64,000 bases of DNA from Novosphingobium sp. MD-1 (GCF_001014975.1 NZ_BBXA01000020.1:124001-188000), one strand, 5' to 3'; shown: positions 16,758 to 26,445, counted from the first letter of the stretch. Translations and numbers: made by a program. The notes: generated by a model not told the origin, from the letters alone.

Positions 16758-18653
16758 ATGGACGAATCCGGAAATTCTTCGCAACACGGCGCGCATCCCA
16801 ACGAGGGGCTGGCGACGCTGGCGGTGGGCGCCATCGGCGTGGTGTTCGGCGATATCGGCACCTCGCCGCTCTATGCGCTGAAGGAAAGCTTCATCGGGCA
16901 CCATCCGCTGGCCGTGGACCGGGCGCACATCTTCGGCGTGCTGTCGCTGATCTTCTGGACGATGATGCTGATCGTCACGATCAAGTACGTGTTCGTGATC
17001 CTGAAGGCCGACAACAAGGGCGAAGGCGGCAGCCTGGCGCTGCTGGCGCTGATCGGCCGCCGCATGGAAGCCGGGCGCTGGAGCGTGGGGATGACCGTGC
17101 TGGGCCTGATCGCCACGGCACTGTTCTACGGCGATGCGATCATCACGCCGGCGGTTTCGGTGCTGTCCGCCGTCGAAGGGCTGACCGTGGTCCACGAAGC
17201 CTTCGCCGAACTGGTGCTGCCGATCTCGATCGCGATCCTGATCGCGCTGTTCGCCATCCAGTCGCGCGGGACGGCGGTGGTCGCCCGCCTGTTCGGCCCG
17301 GTGATGCTGGTCTATTTCGCCGTGCTGGCGGTGCTGGGCGTGGCCAACATCGCGCAGGCGCCCGAAGTGCTGGGCGCGGTCAACCCGATCCATGCGCTGC
17401 GCTTCTTCCTGATCGATCCGGCGCTCGCGTTCCTCGCGCTCGGCTCGGTGGTGCTGGCCGTGACGGGGGCCGAAGCGCTCTATGCCGACATGGGCCACTT
17501 CGGCCGCAAGGCGATCATGGTGGCGTGGCTGTGGGTGGCCTTTCCCTGCCTGCTCATAAACTACCTCGGCCAGTCGGCACTGCTGCTCAAGAACCCGGCC
17601 ATGGTGGAAAACCCGTTCTTCCTGATGGCGCCGGACTGGGCGCGGCTGCCGCTGGTGATCCTGGCCACGCTGGCCACGATCATCGCCAGCCAGGCCGTGA
17701 TTTCGGGCGCGTTCTCGATCTCGCAACAAGCGGTGCAACTGGGTTTCCTGCCGCGCATCCGCATCCGCCACACCAGCGCGAGCGCGGCCGGGCAGATCTA
17801 CGTACCGCTGGTCAACTGGCTGCTGCTGGCGCTGGTCATCCTGCTGGTGCTGGGCTTCCGCACATCGAGCAACCTTGCCTCCGCCTATGGCATCGCGGTG
17901 ACGGGCACCATGTTCATCACCGCCTGCATGCTGGGCGTGCTGACGTTCGCGGTATGGAAATGGCACCCGGCGCTGGCCACGCTGGTCACCGGCGCGTTCC
18001 TGATCGTCGATGGCGCCTATTTCGCCTCCAACGTCACCAAGATTCCCGATGGCGGCTGGTTCCCGCTGCTGGTCGCGGCGATCACCTTCACCCTGCTGTC
18101 CACCTGGGCCACCGGGCGGCGCATCGTGCGCGACCGGCTGGCCGAGGACACCATGCCGTTCGACCTGTTCGTTGGCTCGGTCGTGGCGAAAGTGAAACGC
18201 GTGTCCGGCACCTCGGTCTTCCTTGCCTCCACCGCCGATGGCATTCCGCCCGCGCTGCTCCACAATCTGAAGCACAACCACATCCTGCACGAACGCGTGG
18301 TGATCCTGACCGTCGTGACCGAGGGCGTGCCGCATGTCCCGGCGGAAAAGCGCCGCGAACTGGAAGACCTGGGCCACGGATTCTACCGCATGATCGTGCA
18401 TATCGGCTTCATGGACGAAGCCGACCTGCCGGCGGAACTCACCGTCGAGGATCGCGCTGGTGGTCCGTTCAAACCGATGGAGACAAGCTGGTTCCTGGCC
18501 CGGCAGACGCTGATCCCGTCATCGCGCCCCGGCATGGCGATCTGGCGCGAAAAGCTGTTCGCATGGATGGTGCGCAACGCCGAAAGCGCGATGCAGTTCT
18601 TCCGCCTGCCATCGAACCGCGTGATCGAATTGGGCAGCCAGCTCGAAATCTGA
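16758..18653 (+). CDS. kup: Kup-type low-affinity potassium uptake protein
   Basis: Inner-membrane K+:H+ symporter of the KUP/HAK family, 631 residues from the ATG at 16758. The conserved start of the first helix, GAIGVVFGDIGTSPLYAL, is followed by about eleven more helices and a soluble C-terminal domain of about 150 residues. LKADNKGEGGSLAL and GDAIITPAVSVLSAVEG are family signatures. An ATG at 16725 would add 11 residues. It follows a histidine kinase and a KdpDE-like pair, so the block looks dedicated to potassium or osmotic sensing. No terminator with a T-tract follows, but an inverted repeat lies at 18747-18769. Confidence 0.94.
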   Translation: MDESGNSSQHGAHPNEGLATLAVGAIGVVFGDIGTSPLYALKESFIGHHPLAVDRAHIFGVLSLIFWTMMLIVTIKYVFVILKADNKGEGGSLALLALIGRRMEAGRWSVGMTVLGLIATALFYGDAIITPAVSVLSAVEGLTVVHEAFAELVLPISIAILIALFAIQSRGTAVVARLFGPVMLVYFAVLAVLGVANIAQAPEVLGAVNPIHALRFFLIDPALAFLALGSVVLAVTGAEALYADMGHFGRKAIMVAWLWVAFPCLLINYLGQSALLLKNPAMVENPFFLMAPDWARLPLVILATLATIIASQAVISGAFSISQQAVQLGFLPRIRIRHTSASAAGQIYVPLVNWLLLALVILLVLGFRTSSNLASAYGIAVTGTMFITACMLGVLTFAVWKWHPALATLVTGAFLIVDGAYFASNVTKIPDGGWFPLLVAAITFTLLSTWATGRRIVRDRLAEDTMPFDLFVGSVVAKVKRVSGTSVFLASTADGIPPALLHNLKHNHILHERVVILTVVTEGVPHVPAEKRRELEDLGHGFYRMIVHIGFMDEADLPAELTVEDRAGGPFKPMETSWFLARQTLIPSSRPGMAIWREKLFAWMVRNAESAMQFFRLPSNRVIELGSQLEI

Positions 18654-18746
18654 CGCGCGCGCCTGCCGCCATGTAAAAACGTGTCACGCAAACCGCGTGG
18701 TCGTGCGTCGAAACAGCGGTATTCCGGTATCCCCAAACCGACGATC

Positions 18747-18769
18747 CGGATGTAATCGGCATACATCCG
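18747..18769. repeat. Inverted repeat in the kup/lipoprotein spacer
   Basis: Arms CGGATGTA and TACATCCG (8 bp) flank a 7-base loop, about 94 bases past the kup stop. It could be an operator or a weak terminator. There is no T-tract. Confidence 0.45.
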
Positions 18770-18849
18770 TTCCCGGCCAATCGCCCGATTGATGCCCCCG
18801 GACCCGCCCCATAGAATCAGGGTCAATCACGGGAACCGGGGATCGTTAC

Positions 18850-19194
18850 ATGAAGAAAATAGTTGTCGTTCTTGCTGGCGTCGCTCTGCTGGCGGGCTGC
18901 TCCGAAGCCAAGAAGGACGCCACGGCTTCCAGCGCTACCGGCGAGAGCGCAGCCGCGAGCAAGCCCGCCGACGGCATGACCGGCGTTGCCGAATGCGATG
19001 ACTATCTCAACAAGGTCATGGCCTGCATCAAGGACAAGGTGCCGGAAAGCCAGCGCGCGGCGATGGAGCAGGCGATCCAGCAGTCGAAAGCCTCGTGGGC
19101 TTCCATCCAGGACAAGGCGGCGCTCGCGCAATCGTGCAAGGCCGCTTCGGAACAGGCCAAAGCAACCTATTCCGCGATGGGCTGCAAACTCTGA
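18850..19194 (+). CDS. Predicted lipoprotein
   Basis: Exported 114-residue protein. The N-terminus MKKIVVVLAGVALLAGC carries a lipobox with Cys17, so it should be lipid-modified and membrane-anchored. An Ala/Ser-rich linker follows, then a helical domain containing three further cysteines (ECDDYLNKVMACIKDK, QSCKAA and the C-terminal MGCKL). No function is recognised. It is a single gene followed by a strong terminator. Confidence 0.8.
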   Translation: MKKIVVVLAGVALLAGCSEAKKDATASSATGESAAASKPADGMTGVAECDDYLNKVMACIKDKVPESQRAAMEQAIQQSKASWASIQDKAALAQSCKAASEQAKATYSAMGCKL

Positions 19195-19234
19195 CCCCCC
19201 GACGCTGGACAACAGCGCACGCCTGACCCTGGAA

Positions 19235-19266
19235 GGCCCGGTGCTCCCCCGCACCGGGCCTTATTT
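19235..19266 (+). terminator. Rho-independent terminator after lipoprotein gene
   Basis: Arms AGGCCCGGTGC and GCACCGGGCC enclose a 5-base C-rich loop and are followed by TTATTTT at 19261-19267. This is a convincing intrinsic terminator, and it could also stop leftward transcription. Confidence 0.88.
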
Positions 19267-19276
19267 TGCGGTCGTC

Positions 19277-19400
19277 TCAGAATGCGATCCGCACGCCGGC
19301 CATCACGCGGTTGCCGGGACCGCCACCGATATTCCGCCAGGATAGACCTGCGACAAGACCGGAATATGGCGCGCCACCAAGCGATAGCCTAAGCTCCCGT
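19277..19400 (-). pseudogene. Possible remnant of a beta-barrel outer-membrane protein C-terminus
   Basis: On the minus strand, the last codons before the TGA at 19279-19277 read GLSWRNIGGGPGNRVMAGVRIAF. This has alternating hydrophobic residues and a terminal phenylalanine, as in the last strand of an outer-membrane barrel. Upstream the frame runs into the nitronate monooxygenase gene and no start is seen. The terminator at 19235-19260 sits just after the stop. It may be a decayed fragment of a former gene, or chance. Confidence 0.3.
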
Positions 19401-19402
19401 CC

Positions 19403-20452
19403 ATGACCGGACTCGTCGCGCAGCTGGGCTTGGCCCATCCCATCATCCAGGCACCGATGGCGGGCGTCTCCACCCCGGCGATGGCGGCGGCGGTCAATGC
19501 CGCCGGAGGCCTCGGCTCGATCGCCGTCGGCGCGACCGACGCGGACGGCGCGCGGGCGATGATCGCGGACCTGAAGGCCCGCACCGACCGCCCATTCAAC
19601 GTCAATGTCTTCGTCCACGCGCCGGCCGCGGCCGATCCCGCGCACGAGGCGGCGTGGTGCGACGGGCTGGCGCCACTGTTCCGTGAATTCGGCGCGGAAC
19701 CGCCGACCGCGCTGCGCGAGATTTACCGCAGCTTCGCCGAGGACGACGCCATGCTGGCCGCGTTGGTGGAGGCACGCCCCGCCGTGGTCAGCTTCCACTT
19801 CGGCCTGCCCGGAGCGGACCGCATCGCCGCGCTGAAACAGGCCGGATGCCTGCTGCTGGCCAGCGCCACCTCGCTGGCCGAAGCGGATGCGGCGCGCGTG
19901 GCGGGCATTGATGCGGTGGTGGCGCAGGGGTTCGAGGCCGGCGGGCATCGCGGCATGTTCGATCCCGACGCGCCGGACGAGCAACTGGGCACGCTGGCGC
20001 TGACCCGCCTGCTGGCACGGCGCGCGGGCCTGCCGGTAATCGCGGCGGGCGGCATCATGGACGGCGCCGGTATCCGCGCCGCGCTGGCGCTGGGCGCGGT
20101 GGCGGCGCAGCTGGGCACCGCGTTCGTCGGCTGCCCCGAAAGCGCGGCCGACGCCGGCTACCGCACGGCGCTGGCCGAAGGACGGCCGACCGTGATGACC
20201 CGCGCCATCTCCGGCCGCCCGGCGCGCGGTCTGGCCAACCGCTTCACCACCTGGGGGGAAAGCTGCGGCCTGACCGCTCCGGCCTATCCGATCGCGTACG
20301 ATGCCGGCAAAGCGCTGAACGCGGCTGCCAAGACATGGGACGAAGCCGGCTTCGGCGCGCAATGGGCCGGACAGGGCACTCGCCTTGCGCGGTCCTTGCC
20401 GGCGGGCAAACTGGTCCACACACTGGCCGAAGAATTGCGGCAGGCGGGTTGA
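19403..20452 (+). CDS. Nitronate monooxygenase / 2-nitropropane dioxygenase-like protein
   Basis: FMN-dependent TIM-barrel enzyme of 349 residues. It oxidises propionate-3-nitronate or other alkyl nitronates in characterised relatives. Visible features are the N-terminal [11 protein letters not shown], a mid-barrel FEAGGHRG with the catalytic-type His, the phosphate-binding AAGGIMDG, and [10 protein letters not shown]. The start is the ATG at 19403. It is followed 28 bases later by an amidase gene, so the two and the TRIC-like gene probably form one operon. The physiological substrate is not deducible. Confidence 0.88.
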   Translation: MTGLVAQLGLAHPIIQAPMAGVSTPAMAAAVNAAGGLGSIAVGATDADGARAMIADLKARTDRPFNVNVFVHAPAAADPAHEAAWCDGLAPLFREFGAEPPTALREIYRSFAEDDAMLAALVEARPAVVSFHFGLPGADRIAALKQAGCLLLASATSLAEADAARVAGIDAVVAQGFEAGGHRGMFDPDAPDEQLGTLALTRLLARRAGLPVIAAGGIMDGAGIRAALALGAVAAQLGTAFVGCPESAADAGYRTALAEGRPTVMTRAISGRPARGLANRFTTWGESCGLTAPAYPIAYDAGKALNAAAKTWDEAGFGAQWAGQGTRLARSLPAGKLVHTLAEELRQAG

Positions 20453-20480
20453 CTGCGGAACGGACAAACGAGGGAGAGCA

Positions 20481-21800
20481 ATGGTTCCGAAACTGACAGA
20501 CGAACCCGGCGTAACGGCGCTGGCAGCCATGATCGCGCGCGGCGCCTTGTCACCGCTCGAAGCGGTGGACGCCGCGATCGCGCGGATCGAAGCGCTGGAC
20601 GGGGCGATCAACGCGGTGGTCGTGCGCGATTTCGACCGCAGCCGGGACCGGGCGAAATCGCTGACCGCAACCGGCCCGCAAGGCGATCAGCCCCTGTTCG
20701 GCGTGCCGATGACGATCAAGGAAAGCTTCGACGTGGACGGCCTTCCCACCACCTGGGGCCTGCCCGCCTGCCGCGATTATGTTGCGCCGCGCGATGCCGC
20801 CGTGGTGCGGCGGCTGAAGCGCGCAGGCGCGGTTTTGCTGGGCAAGACTAACGTGCCACCCTACCTCGCCGACTGGCAATCCGCCAACGAGGTCTATGGT
20901 CGCACCGTGAACCCGCACGATGCCGGGCGAACACCGGGCGGATCCTCCGGCGGGGCCGCTGCGGCTCTGGCAACCGGCATGGTGCCAGCGGAATACGGCA
21001 GCGACATCGGCGGATCGATACGCGTGCCGTCGCACTTTTCGGGCGTCTGGGGTCACAAGACCACGTGGGGGGTGGTGACATCGCAAGGGCAGGAGTTCCC
21101 CGGCACCGACGGGCACGACATCGCCCTCGGCGTGGTTGGCCCCATGGCGCGGAACGGCGAGGATCTGGCGCTGCTGCTCGACGTGACGCTGGACCGGCCG
21201 CTGGTCCGACGCGAGCGCGCCATCGGCGGCGCGCGCTTCCTCTATCTGGAGGATCACCCGCTTTGCCCGGTGGACGACGCCGTGCGCGCGCCGATCGAAG
21301 CCGTGGTCGAAGCGCTGGAAGCGGCGGGCGCGGCGGTGGACCGGCGCAGCGCGCTGCTGCCCGATCTGGCCGAGCAGCACGACACCTACATGCGAATGCT
21401 GCAGATCGCGCTGTTCAAAGGCGCTCCGGGGCCACAAGGACAGGTAGCAAGTGCGGCCGACTGGTTTGCGCTGTGCGATGCGCAGGCCCGCAACCAGCGG
21501 GCGTGGGCCGCCTTGTTCAACAGCTATGATTTCGTCCTGATGGCGCCCAGCGCCGTGCCCGCCTTCCGGCATGACGATACGCCGATGCCGCAAAGGACGC
21601 TGCTGGTGAACGGCGCGCCCGTTTCCGTCGATGCCGTGCTGGCCTATGCCGGGACGGCGACATTTCCCGGTCTGCCTGCCACCGTGCTGCCGGTAGGCGC
21701 TGCCGAGCACCTGCCGGTGGGGATGCAGGTAATCGGCCCGAGCCACGCGGACCGGGGCTGCATTGCCATGGCCATCGCGATCGGCCAGTTGCTGCGCTGA
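20481..21800 (+). CDS. Amidase-signature family hydrolase
   Basis: Amide hydrolase of 439 residues. The Ser-cisSer-Lys triad is visible: Lys in VPMTIKES, serines in GRTPGGSSGGAAAA, and the nucleophile in DIGGSIRVPS. The ATG at 20481 has AGGGAGAG just upstream. Family members cleave fatty amides, aryl amides or act in GatA. There are no gatB or gatC neighbours and the C-terminal part differs, so it is a catabolic amidase rather than GatA. Its stop overlaps the next start (TGATG). Confidence 0.9.
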   Translation: MVPKLTDEPGVTALAAMIARGALSPLEAVDAAIARIEALDGAINAVVVRDFDRSRDRAKSLTATGPQGDQPLFGVPMTIKESFDVDGLPTTWGLPACRDYVAPRDAAVVRRLKRAGAVLLGKTNVPPYLADWQSANEVYGRTVNPHDAGRTPGGSSGGAAAALATGMVPAEYGSDIGGSIRVPSHFSGVWGHKTTWGVVTSQGQEFPGTDGHDIALGVVGPMARNGEDLALLLDVTLDRPLVRRERAIGGARFLYLEDHPLCPVDDAVRAPIEAVVEALEAAGAAVDRRSALLPDLAEQHDTYMRMLQIALFKGAPGPQGQVASAADWFALCDAQARNQRAWAALFNSYDFVLMAPSAVPAFRHDDTPMPQRTLLVNGAPVSVDAVLAYAGTATFPGLPATVLPVGAAEHLPVGMQVIGPSHADRGCIAMAIAIGQLLR

Positions 21801-22462
21801 TGCCTCTCCCCGCCGTTTCCACCATCGCCTCCCCGATCCTGGCCGCGCCCGCGCTGCCCGCGATTCTCGGCTTTCTCGATCTGGCCGGGATCGCGGTCTT
21901 CGCGCTGACCGGCGCGCTGCTTGCGGCGCGGTTGCGGCAGACCTTCGTCACCATGGCATTCTTCGCGCTGGTGACGGGAGTGGGCGGCGGATCGGTGCGC
22001 GACCTGCTGATCGGCGCGCCGGTGTTCTGGGTGCGCGATCCGTCGGTCGCCCCGGTGTGCTTCGTGGTGGCGCTGGTCGCGTGGTTCACCCCGCACCGTT
22101 GGTGGGAAGGGCGCGCGCTGGAATGGGCGGATGCCGCCGGACTGGGCGCCTATGCCGTGCTCGGCACCGTCAAGGCGCTGGCCTATGGCGTCTCGCCCGT
22201 GCCGGCGATGATGATGGGCGTTATCACCGGCTGCGTGGGCGGGATCATCCGTGACGTGCTGGCCGGCCGCCCTTCGATCCTGATGCGGCCCGAGCTCTAT
22301 GTAACCGCGGCGGCGCTCGCCTCCGGCCTCTGCGTGCTGGGCCGGATCGCGAACCTGCCCGACGGGCTGGTCTGGCCGGTCGCCGCGCTGGCCGGCTTCG
22401 GCCTGCGCGGCGCGGCGATCCACTGGAAGCTGGGCATCCCGGCCTACGGAAGCCGGCGCTAG
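21800..22462 (+). CDS. TRIC/UPF0126-family membrane channel-like protein
   Basis: Inner-membrane protein of 220 residues with seven predicted helices. It shows the internal two-fold repeat of the family: VTGVGGGSVRDLLIG in the first half and ITGCVGGIIRDVLAG in the second. Bacterial relatives of TRIC channels conduct monovalent cations. The start overlaps the amidase stop, so the two are co-translated. A functional link to the amidase is not obvious. Confidence 0.85.
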   Translation: MPLPAVSTIASPILAAPALPAILGFLDLAGIAVFALTGALLAARLRQTFVTMAFFALVTGVGGGSVRDLLIGAPVFWVRDPSVAPVCFVVALVAWFTPHRWWEGRALEWADAAGLGAYAVLGTVKALAYGVSPVPAMMMGVITGCVGGIIRDVLAGRPSILMRPELYVTAAALASGLCVLGRIANLPDGLVWPVAALAGFGLRGAAIHWKLGIPAYGSRR

Positions 22463-22485
22463 GGTCGGGAGCCTAGCAGGCCACG

Positions 22486-23484
22486 CTATTCCGTCGTCAC
22501 CACGACCTTGCCCACGGCCTGCCGGTTTTCCAGCACGGCGATCGCTTCTCCACCCCTTTCCAGCGGGAAGCGCGCGGAAACGCGGGGATTGATCTTGCCC
22601 GCCTTGAGCATGGCGAAGAGTTCGGCCACCTGCTCCGCGAACTTCTTCGGCTCGCGCGCGGTGAACGCGCCCCAGAACACCCCGCACACGTCGCAGGACT
22701 TGAGCAGCGTGAGGTTCAGCGGCAGACGCGCGATGCCGGCGGGGAAGCCGACAACCAGGAAGCGGCCTTCCCACGCGATCGAACGCAGCGCCGGTTCCGA
22801 ATAATCGCCACCCACGATGTCGTAGATCACGTTGGCGCCATTGGGGCCGCAGGCCGCCTTGAACTTTTCGGCGAGGTCCTTCGACTGCGCCTTGTCGAAC
22901 GGCGGGCGGCCATAGATCACCACATCGTCCGCACCCGCCTCGCGCGCGACGGCGGCCTTTTCCTCGCTCGAAACGGCCGCGACCACGCGCGCGCCGAACG
23001 CCTTGCCCAGCTCGATCGCGGAAAGGCCCACGCCCCCCGCCGCGCCCAGCACCAGCAGCGTATCGCCCGCCTTGATATGGCCGCGATCGACCAGGCCGTG
23101 ATAAGTCGTGCCATAGGTCATCAGCAGCGACGCGCCGGTGGCGAAATCGACGCCATCGGGCAGCGGGAACAGCCGGCCGACCTCAACCCGGACCTTCTCG
23201 GCCAGGCCGCCGTTGCCAACCATGGCGATCACGCGGTCGCCCACCTTCCAGCCGGTCACGCCTTCGCCCACCGCGTCGATCACCCCGGCCAGTTCCCCGC
23301 CCGGCGCAAAGGGCCGTTCCGGCTTGAACTGGTAGAGATCGCGAATCATCAGCGTATCGGGGAAGTTGATCGAGCAGGCCTTCATCGCCACCACGACCTG
23401 CCCCGCGCCCGGCACGGGATCGGACACATCGTCCAGCGTCAGCGTTTCGGGACCGCCAACGGCGTGGGTGCGCAAGGCCTTCAT
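22486..23484 (-). CDS. Zinc-independent NADPH:quinone oxidoreductase-like (MDR family)
   Basis: Medium-chain dehydrogenase/reductase of 332 residues. The N-terminal GroES-like domain includes GGELAGVIDAVGEGV, and the nucleotide domain has VLGAAGGVGLSAIELGK. The structural and catalytic zinc cysteines of alcohol dehydrogenases are absent, which fits quinone or enoyl reductases. The ATG at 23484 has GGGAG six bases upstream. The longer frame to 23562 lacks such a site. It converges with the TRIC-like gene. Confidence 0.88.
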   Translation of the reverse strand: MKALRTHAVGGPETLTLDDVSDPVPGAGQVVVAMKACSINFPDTLMIRDLYQFKPERPFAPGGELAGVIDAVGEGVTGWKVGDRVIAMVGNGGLAEKVRVEVGRLFPLPDGVDFATGASLLMTYGTTYHGLVDRGHIKAGDTLLVLGAAGGVGLSAIELGKAFGARVVAAVSSEEKAAVAREAGADDVVIYGRPPFDKAQSKDLAEKFKAACGPNGANVIYDIVGGDYSEPALRSIAWEGRFLVVGFPAGIARLPLNLTLLKSCDVCGVFWGAFTAREPKKFAEQVAELFAMLKAGKINPRVSARFPLERGGEAIAVLENRQAVGKVVVTTE

Positions 23485-23620
23485 CGGTATCTCCCAATTC
23501 CATTCGTTGCCGGATGCGGAAAGGCCGTCCGGTTCTCGCCCGCCCATGCAAGCAAGTTTCACCAGTGAAGGGAAGAGGGTTTAAGCGATCCGTTAAACGA
23601 ACCCGACGTCCAGCCGCAAA

Positions 23621-24223
23621 TCAGGCCGCGACGCCGGTTCCCCGCGCCAGAAACGGACGTTCAGCCTGCACGGTGCTCTCGAACGCCGAAATCGCGGTAT
23701 CGCGCGCCAGCGTCAGCCCCACTTCATCCAGCCCGTTGATCAGGCAATGCTTGCGGAACGGATCGATCTCGAAGCGGAAACGGTCCTGGAACGGCGTGGT
23801 CACCGTCTGCGCTTCCAGATCGATGTGGATCGGATCGGTCTTCGCCACTTCCAGCAGGCGATCGACCTGTTCCTGTGGCAGCACCACGGTGAGGATGCCG
23901 TTCTTGAAAGCGTTGCCCGAGAAGATGTCGGAGAACGATGGCGCGATCACTGCCTTGATGCCAAGGTCGAGCAACGCCCAGGCCGCGTGTTCGCGGCTGG
24001 AACCGCAGCCGAAGTTGTCACCGGCGATCAGGATCGGCGAGCCGGCGAACTCAGCGCTGTCGAACAGGTTGTCCGGGTCTTGCCGCAGCGCTTCGAACGC
24101 ACCGCGGCCCAGCCCGTCCCGGCTGATGGTCTTCAACCAGTGGGCGGGAATGATGATGTCGGTATCGACGTTCTTGCGGCCGAACGGGATCGCCCGTCCG
24201 TCAATCTGGCTGACCGGTTCCAT
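23621..24223 (-). CDS. leuD: 3-isopropylmalate dehydratase small subunit
   Basis: Swivelling-domain subunit of isopropylmalate isomerase, which converts 2-isopropylmalate to 3-isopropylmalate in leucine synthesis. It has 200 residues, the usual length. Motifs are [10 protein letters not shown] near the N-terminus, [16 protein letters not shown], and [14 protein letters not shown]. It is the last gene of the leuC cluster. The leuC gene lies 0.8 kb upstream, with two unrelated genes between. Confidence 0.97.
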   Translation of the reverse strand: MEPVSQIDGRAIPFGRKNVDTDIIIPAHWLKTISRDGLGRGAFEALRQDPDNLFDSAEFAGSPILIAGDNFGCGSSREHAAWALLDLGIKAVIAPSFSDIFSGNAFKNGILTVVLPQEQVDRLLEVAKTDPIHIDLEAQTVTTPFQDRFRFEIDPFRKHCLINGLDEVGLTLARDTAISAFESTVQAERPFLARGTGVAA

Positions 24224-24268
24224 AGCGCCGCTATACCTGCGCGGGCGCGCCCCGCAAGACCCGAAACG

Positions 24269-24436
24269 TCAGTCGGTTTCGACGGGGTCCGCCGGGGGCG
24301 TCGGCTTCGCCTTGCCCGCCTCGGCGCTTTCCTTGCGCCGCGAGGCATAGAGCAAAGCCGCCGCCAGCGCCGCCGATCCGATCGCCGCGCCCGCCATGGC
24401 CGCCTTGCCGGTCCAGTCCGTCTTCTTCGTCGTCAC
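24269..24436 (-). CDS. Tiny single-pass membrane protein in the leu operon
   Basis: A 55-residue protein beginning with GTG at 24436, supported by AAGGAG nine bases upstream. It has one alanine/glycine-rich helix (about residues 13-31) followed by a basic and proline-rich tail (ASRRKESAEAGKAK). It lies between leuD and the glycosylase gene on the same strand. No function is known. Similar tiny genes between leuC and leuD are likely to be linked by operon only. Confidence 0.68.
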   Translation of the reverse strand: MTTKKTDWTGKAAMAGAAIGSAALAAALLYASRRKESAEAGKAKPTPPADPVETD

Positions 24437-24492
24437 GAAACCAAACTCCTTGATGCGCGGCCAATGTGACGGACCGTCATCGATTTGCAACC

Positions 24493-25002
24493 TCACCCCG
24501 GCGGATTTTCCGCCAGAAAATCCCGCAGCTTCAACCATTCGGCCTGCTTCTGCGCGAAGGTGACACTGCAATAGGCCGGACTGCTGGACGGAAGCTGAAC
24601 GAGCGCCACGCGGTCAAGTTCCGCCAGCGCGCGCCGGCCGATCCGCGCGGACATCGCGCCGTTGAAGGCCACGCAGCGCAGGTTCGGCAGACCGGCAATC
24701 AGCGCGGCCAGCGGGTTGGCCTCCGCATCGCGGATCGCACCGTCCAGGCTGCCGCTGCGCCGGGCCGAACCGATCGTGTCCCACAGCCCCACGCCGGCCG
24801 CCAGCAGAGCGGCCAGCCGCGCGTCGTAATCGAGCGCGGCAATGTCCTGCCCGATCGCGCCGCCGATCAGGCGCCAGAACTGGTTGAGCGGATGCGCGTA
24901 ATAGCGCCCGGCAGCCAGCGAGGCCTCGCCCGGCAGGCTGCCCAGCACCAGCACCCGCGTGGCGGGGGACGCGACGGGCGGGAACGACGCCTTGCGGCTC
25001 AT
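24493..25002 (-). CDS. DNA-deoxyinosine (hypoxanthine) glycosylase, uracil-DNA-glycosylase superfamily
   Basis: Base-excision repair enzyme of 169 residues, expected to remove hypoxanthine (deaminated adenine) from DNA. The N-terminal motif VLGSLPGEASLAAGRYYAHPLNQFW, seen in two parts, matches the family 6 pattern GSLPG...YYA-N-FW, and a C-terminal LPSSSPAY carries the usual catalytic-loop position. It sits 12 bases after leuC and reads on the same strand. Mug-type mismatch glycosylase is the alternative. Confidence 0.85.
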   Translation of the reverse strand: MSRKASFPPVASPATRVLVLGSLPGEASLAAGRYYAHPLNQFWRLIGGAIGQDIAALDYDARLAALLAAGVGLWDTIGSARRSGSLDGAIRDAEANPLAALIAGLPNLRCVAFNGAMSARIGRRALAELDRVALVQLPSSSPAYCSVTFAQKQAEWLKLRDFLAENPPG

Positions 25003-25014
25003 TCCCCCGCCCCG

Positions 25015-26445
25015 TCAGACGAGTTCGCGAACGTCCGTGAGATGGCCGGTCACCGCCGCCGCCGCCGCCATCGCCGGGCTGACGAGGTGCGTGCGCGCGC
25101 CCGGCCCCTGGCGGCCGACGAAATTGCGGTTCGAGGTGGAGGCGCAGCGTTCGCCGGCCGGCACCTTGTCCGGGTTCATGGCAAGGCACGCCGAACAGCC
25201 CGGCTCGCGCCATTCGAAACCGGCATCGATGAAGATGCGGTCCAGCCCTTCGTCCTCGGCCTGCTTCTTGACCAGGCCGGAGCCGGGCACGACGATCGCC
25301 CAGCGCACATTATCCGCCTTTTTCCGGCCCTTGAGCACGGCAGCGGCGGCGCGCATGTCCTCGATCCGGCTGTTGGTGCACGAACCGATGAACACGTTCT
25401 CCACGGGGATCGAATCGAGCCGCTGGCCGGGTTCGAGGCCCATGTAGGCCAGGCTCGCGCGCACCGCGTCCTGCTTGGACGGGTCATCGAAGCTTTCCGG
25501 TGCGGGAACAATGCCGCTGATCGGCAGCACGTCCTCGGGCGAGGTGCCCCAGGTCACGCTGGGCGCAATGTCGGCCGCGTCGATCACCACGACCTTGTCG
25601 TACTGCGCGCCGGGATCGGTGGCGAGGCTTTGCCACCAGGCCACGGCCTTGTCCCAGTCCGCGCCCTGCGGCGCATAGGAGCGGCCCTTGATGTAGGCGA
25701 AGGTCTTTTCGTCGGGCGCGATCAGCCCGGCGCGCGCACCGTGCTCGATCGCCATGTTGGACACGGTAAGCCGGCCCTCGATCGACAGGCTGCGGATCGC
25801 CGATCCGGTATATTCGATGACATAGCCGGTGCCGCCCGCCGCGCGCAGCACGCCGGTGATGTGCAGCACCACGTCCTTGGCCGAAACGCCGGGACGCAGA
25901 TCGCCGTCCACGCGCACTTCCATCGACTTCGACTGCTTGAGCAGCAGCGTCTGCGTGGCGAGAACGTGCTCGACTTCCGACGTGCCGATGCCGAAGGCCA
26001 GCGCGCCCAGCCCGCCGTGGCAGGCGGTGTGGCTGTCCCCGCACACGATCGTCGCGCCTGGCAGGGAAAAGCCCTGCTCCGGCCCGACGACGTGGACGAT
26101 GCCCTGCTCGATATCGGCGTCCCCGATCAGGCGGATGCCGAATTCGGGCGCATTGCGCTCCAGCGCGGCCAGCTGCGAGGCGCTTTCGGGATCGGCGATG
26201 GGAATGCGCCGCCCCTGCGCATCACGGCGCGCGGTGGTGGGGAGGTTGTGATCGGGCACCGCCAGCGTCAGGTCGGGACGGCGCACCGTGCGGCCCGATA
26301 CGCGCAGCGCCTCGAACGCCTGCGGGCTGGTCACTTCGTGCACGAGATGACGGTCGATGTAGATCAGGCTGGTGCCGTCGTCGCGGCTCTCGACGACGTG
26401 GGCGTCCCAGATTTTCTGGTAAAGCGTGCGCGGATTGCTGGTCAT
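25015..26445 (-). CDS. leuC: 3-isopropylmalate dehydratase large subunit
   Basis: Iron-sulfur hydro-lyase subunit of 476 residues, partner of LeuD. The three cluster cysteines are visible in [13 protein letters not shown] and [37 protein letters not shown] is the substrate/cluster loop. The start is the first ATG at 26445. It leads the minus-strand unit leuC, glycosylase, tiny protein, leuD. No leucine attenuator or riboswitch is recognisable in the short upstream gap. Confidence 0.97.
   Translation of the reverse strand: MTSNPRTLYQKIWDAHVVESRDDGTSLIYIDRHLVHEVTSPQAFEALRVSGRTVRRPDLTLAVPDHNLPTTARRDAQGRRIPIADPESASQLAALERNAPEFGIRLIGDADIEQGIVHVVGPEQGFSLPGATIVCGDSHTACHGGLGALAFGIGTSEVEHVLATQTLLLKQSKSMEVRVDGDLRPGVSAKDVVLHITGVLRAAGGTGYVIEYTGSAIRSLSIEGRLTVSNMAIEHGARAGLIAPDEKTFAYIKGRSYAPQGADWDKAVAWWQSLATDPGAQYDKVVVIDAADIAPSVTWGTSPEDVLPISGIVPAPESFDDPSKQDAVRASLAYMGLEPGQRLDSIPVENVFIGSCTNSRIEDMRAAAAVLKGRKKADNVRWAIVVPGSGLVKKQAEDEGLDRIFIDAGFEWREPGCSACLAMNPDKVPAGERCASTSNRNFVGRQGPGARTHLVSPAMAAAAAVTGHLTDVRELV

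Noticed and set aside
20481..21800. GatA subunit of glutamyl-tRNA amidotransferase
   Set aside because: The amidase motif is shared, but gatB and gatC neighbours are missing and the context is a nitronate monooxygenase/membrane protein operon.
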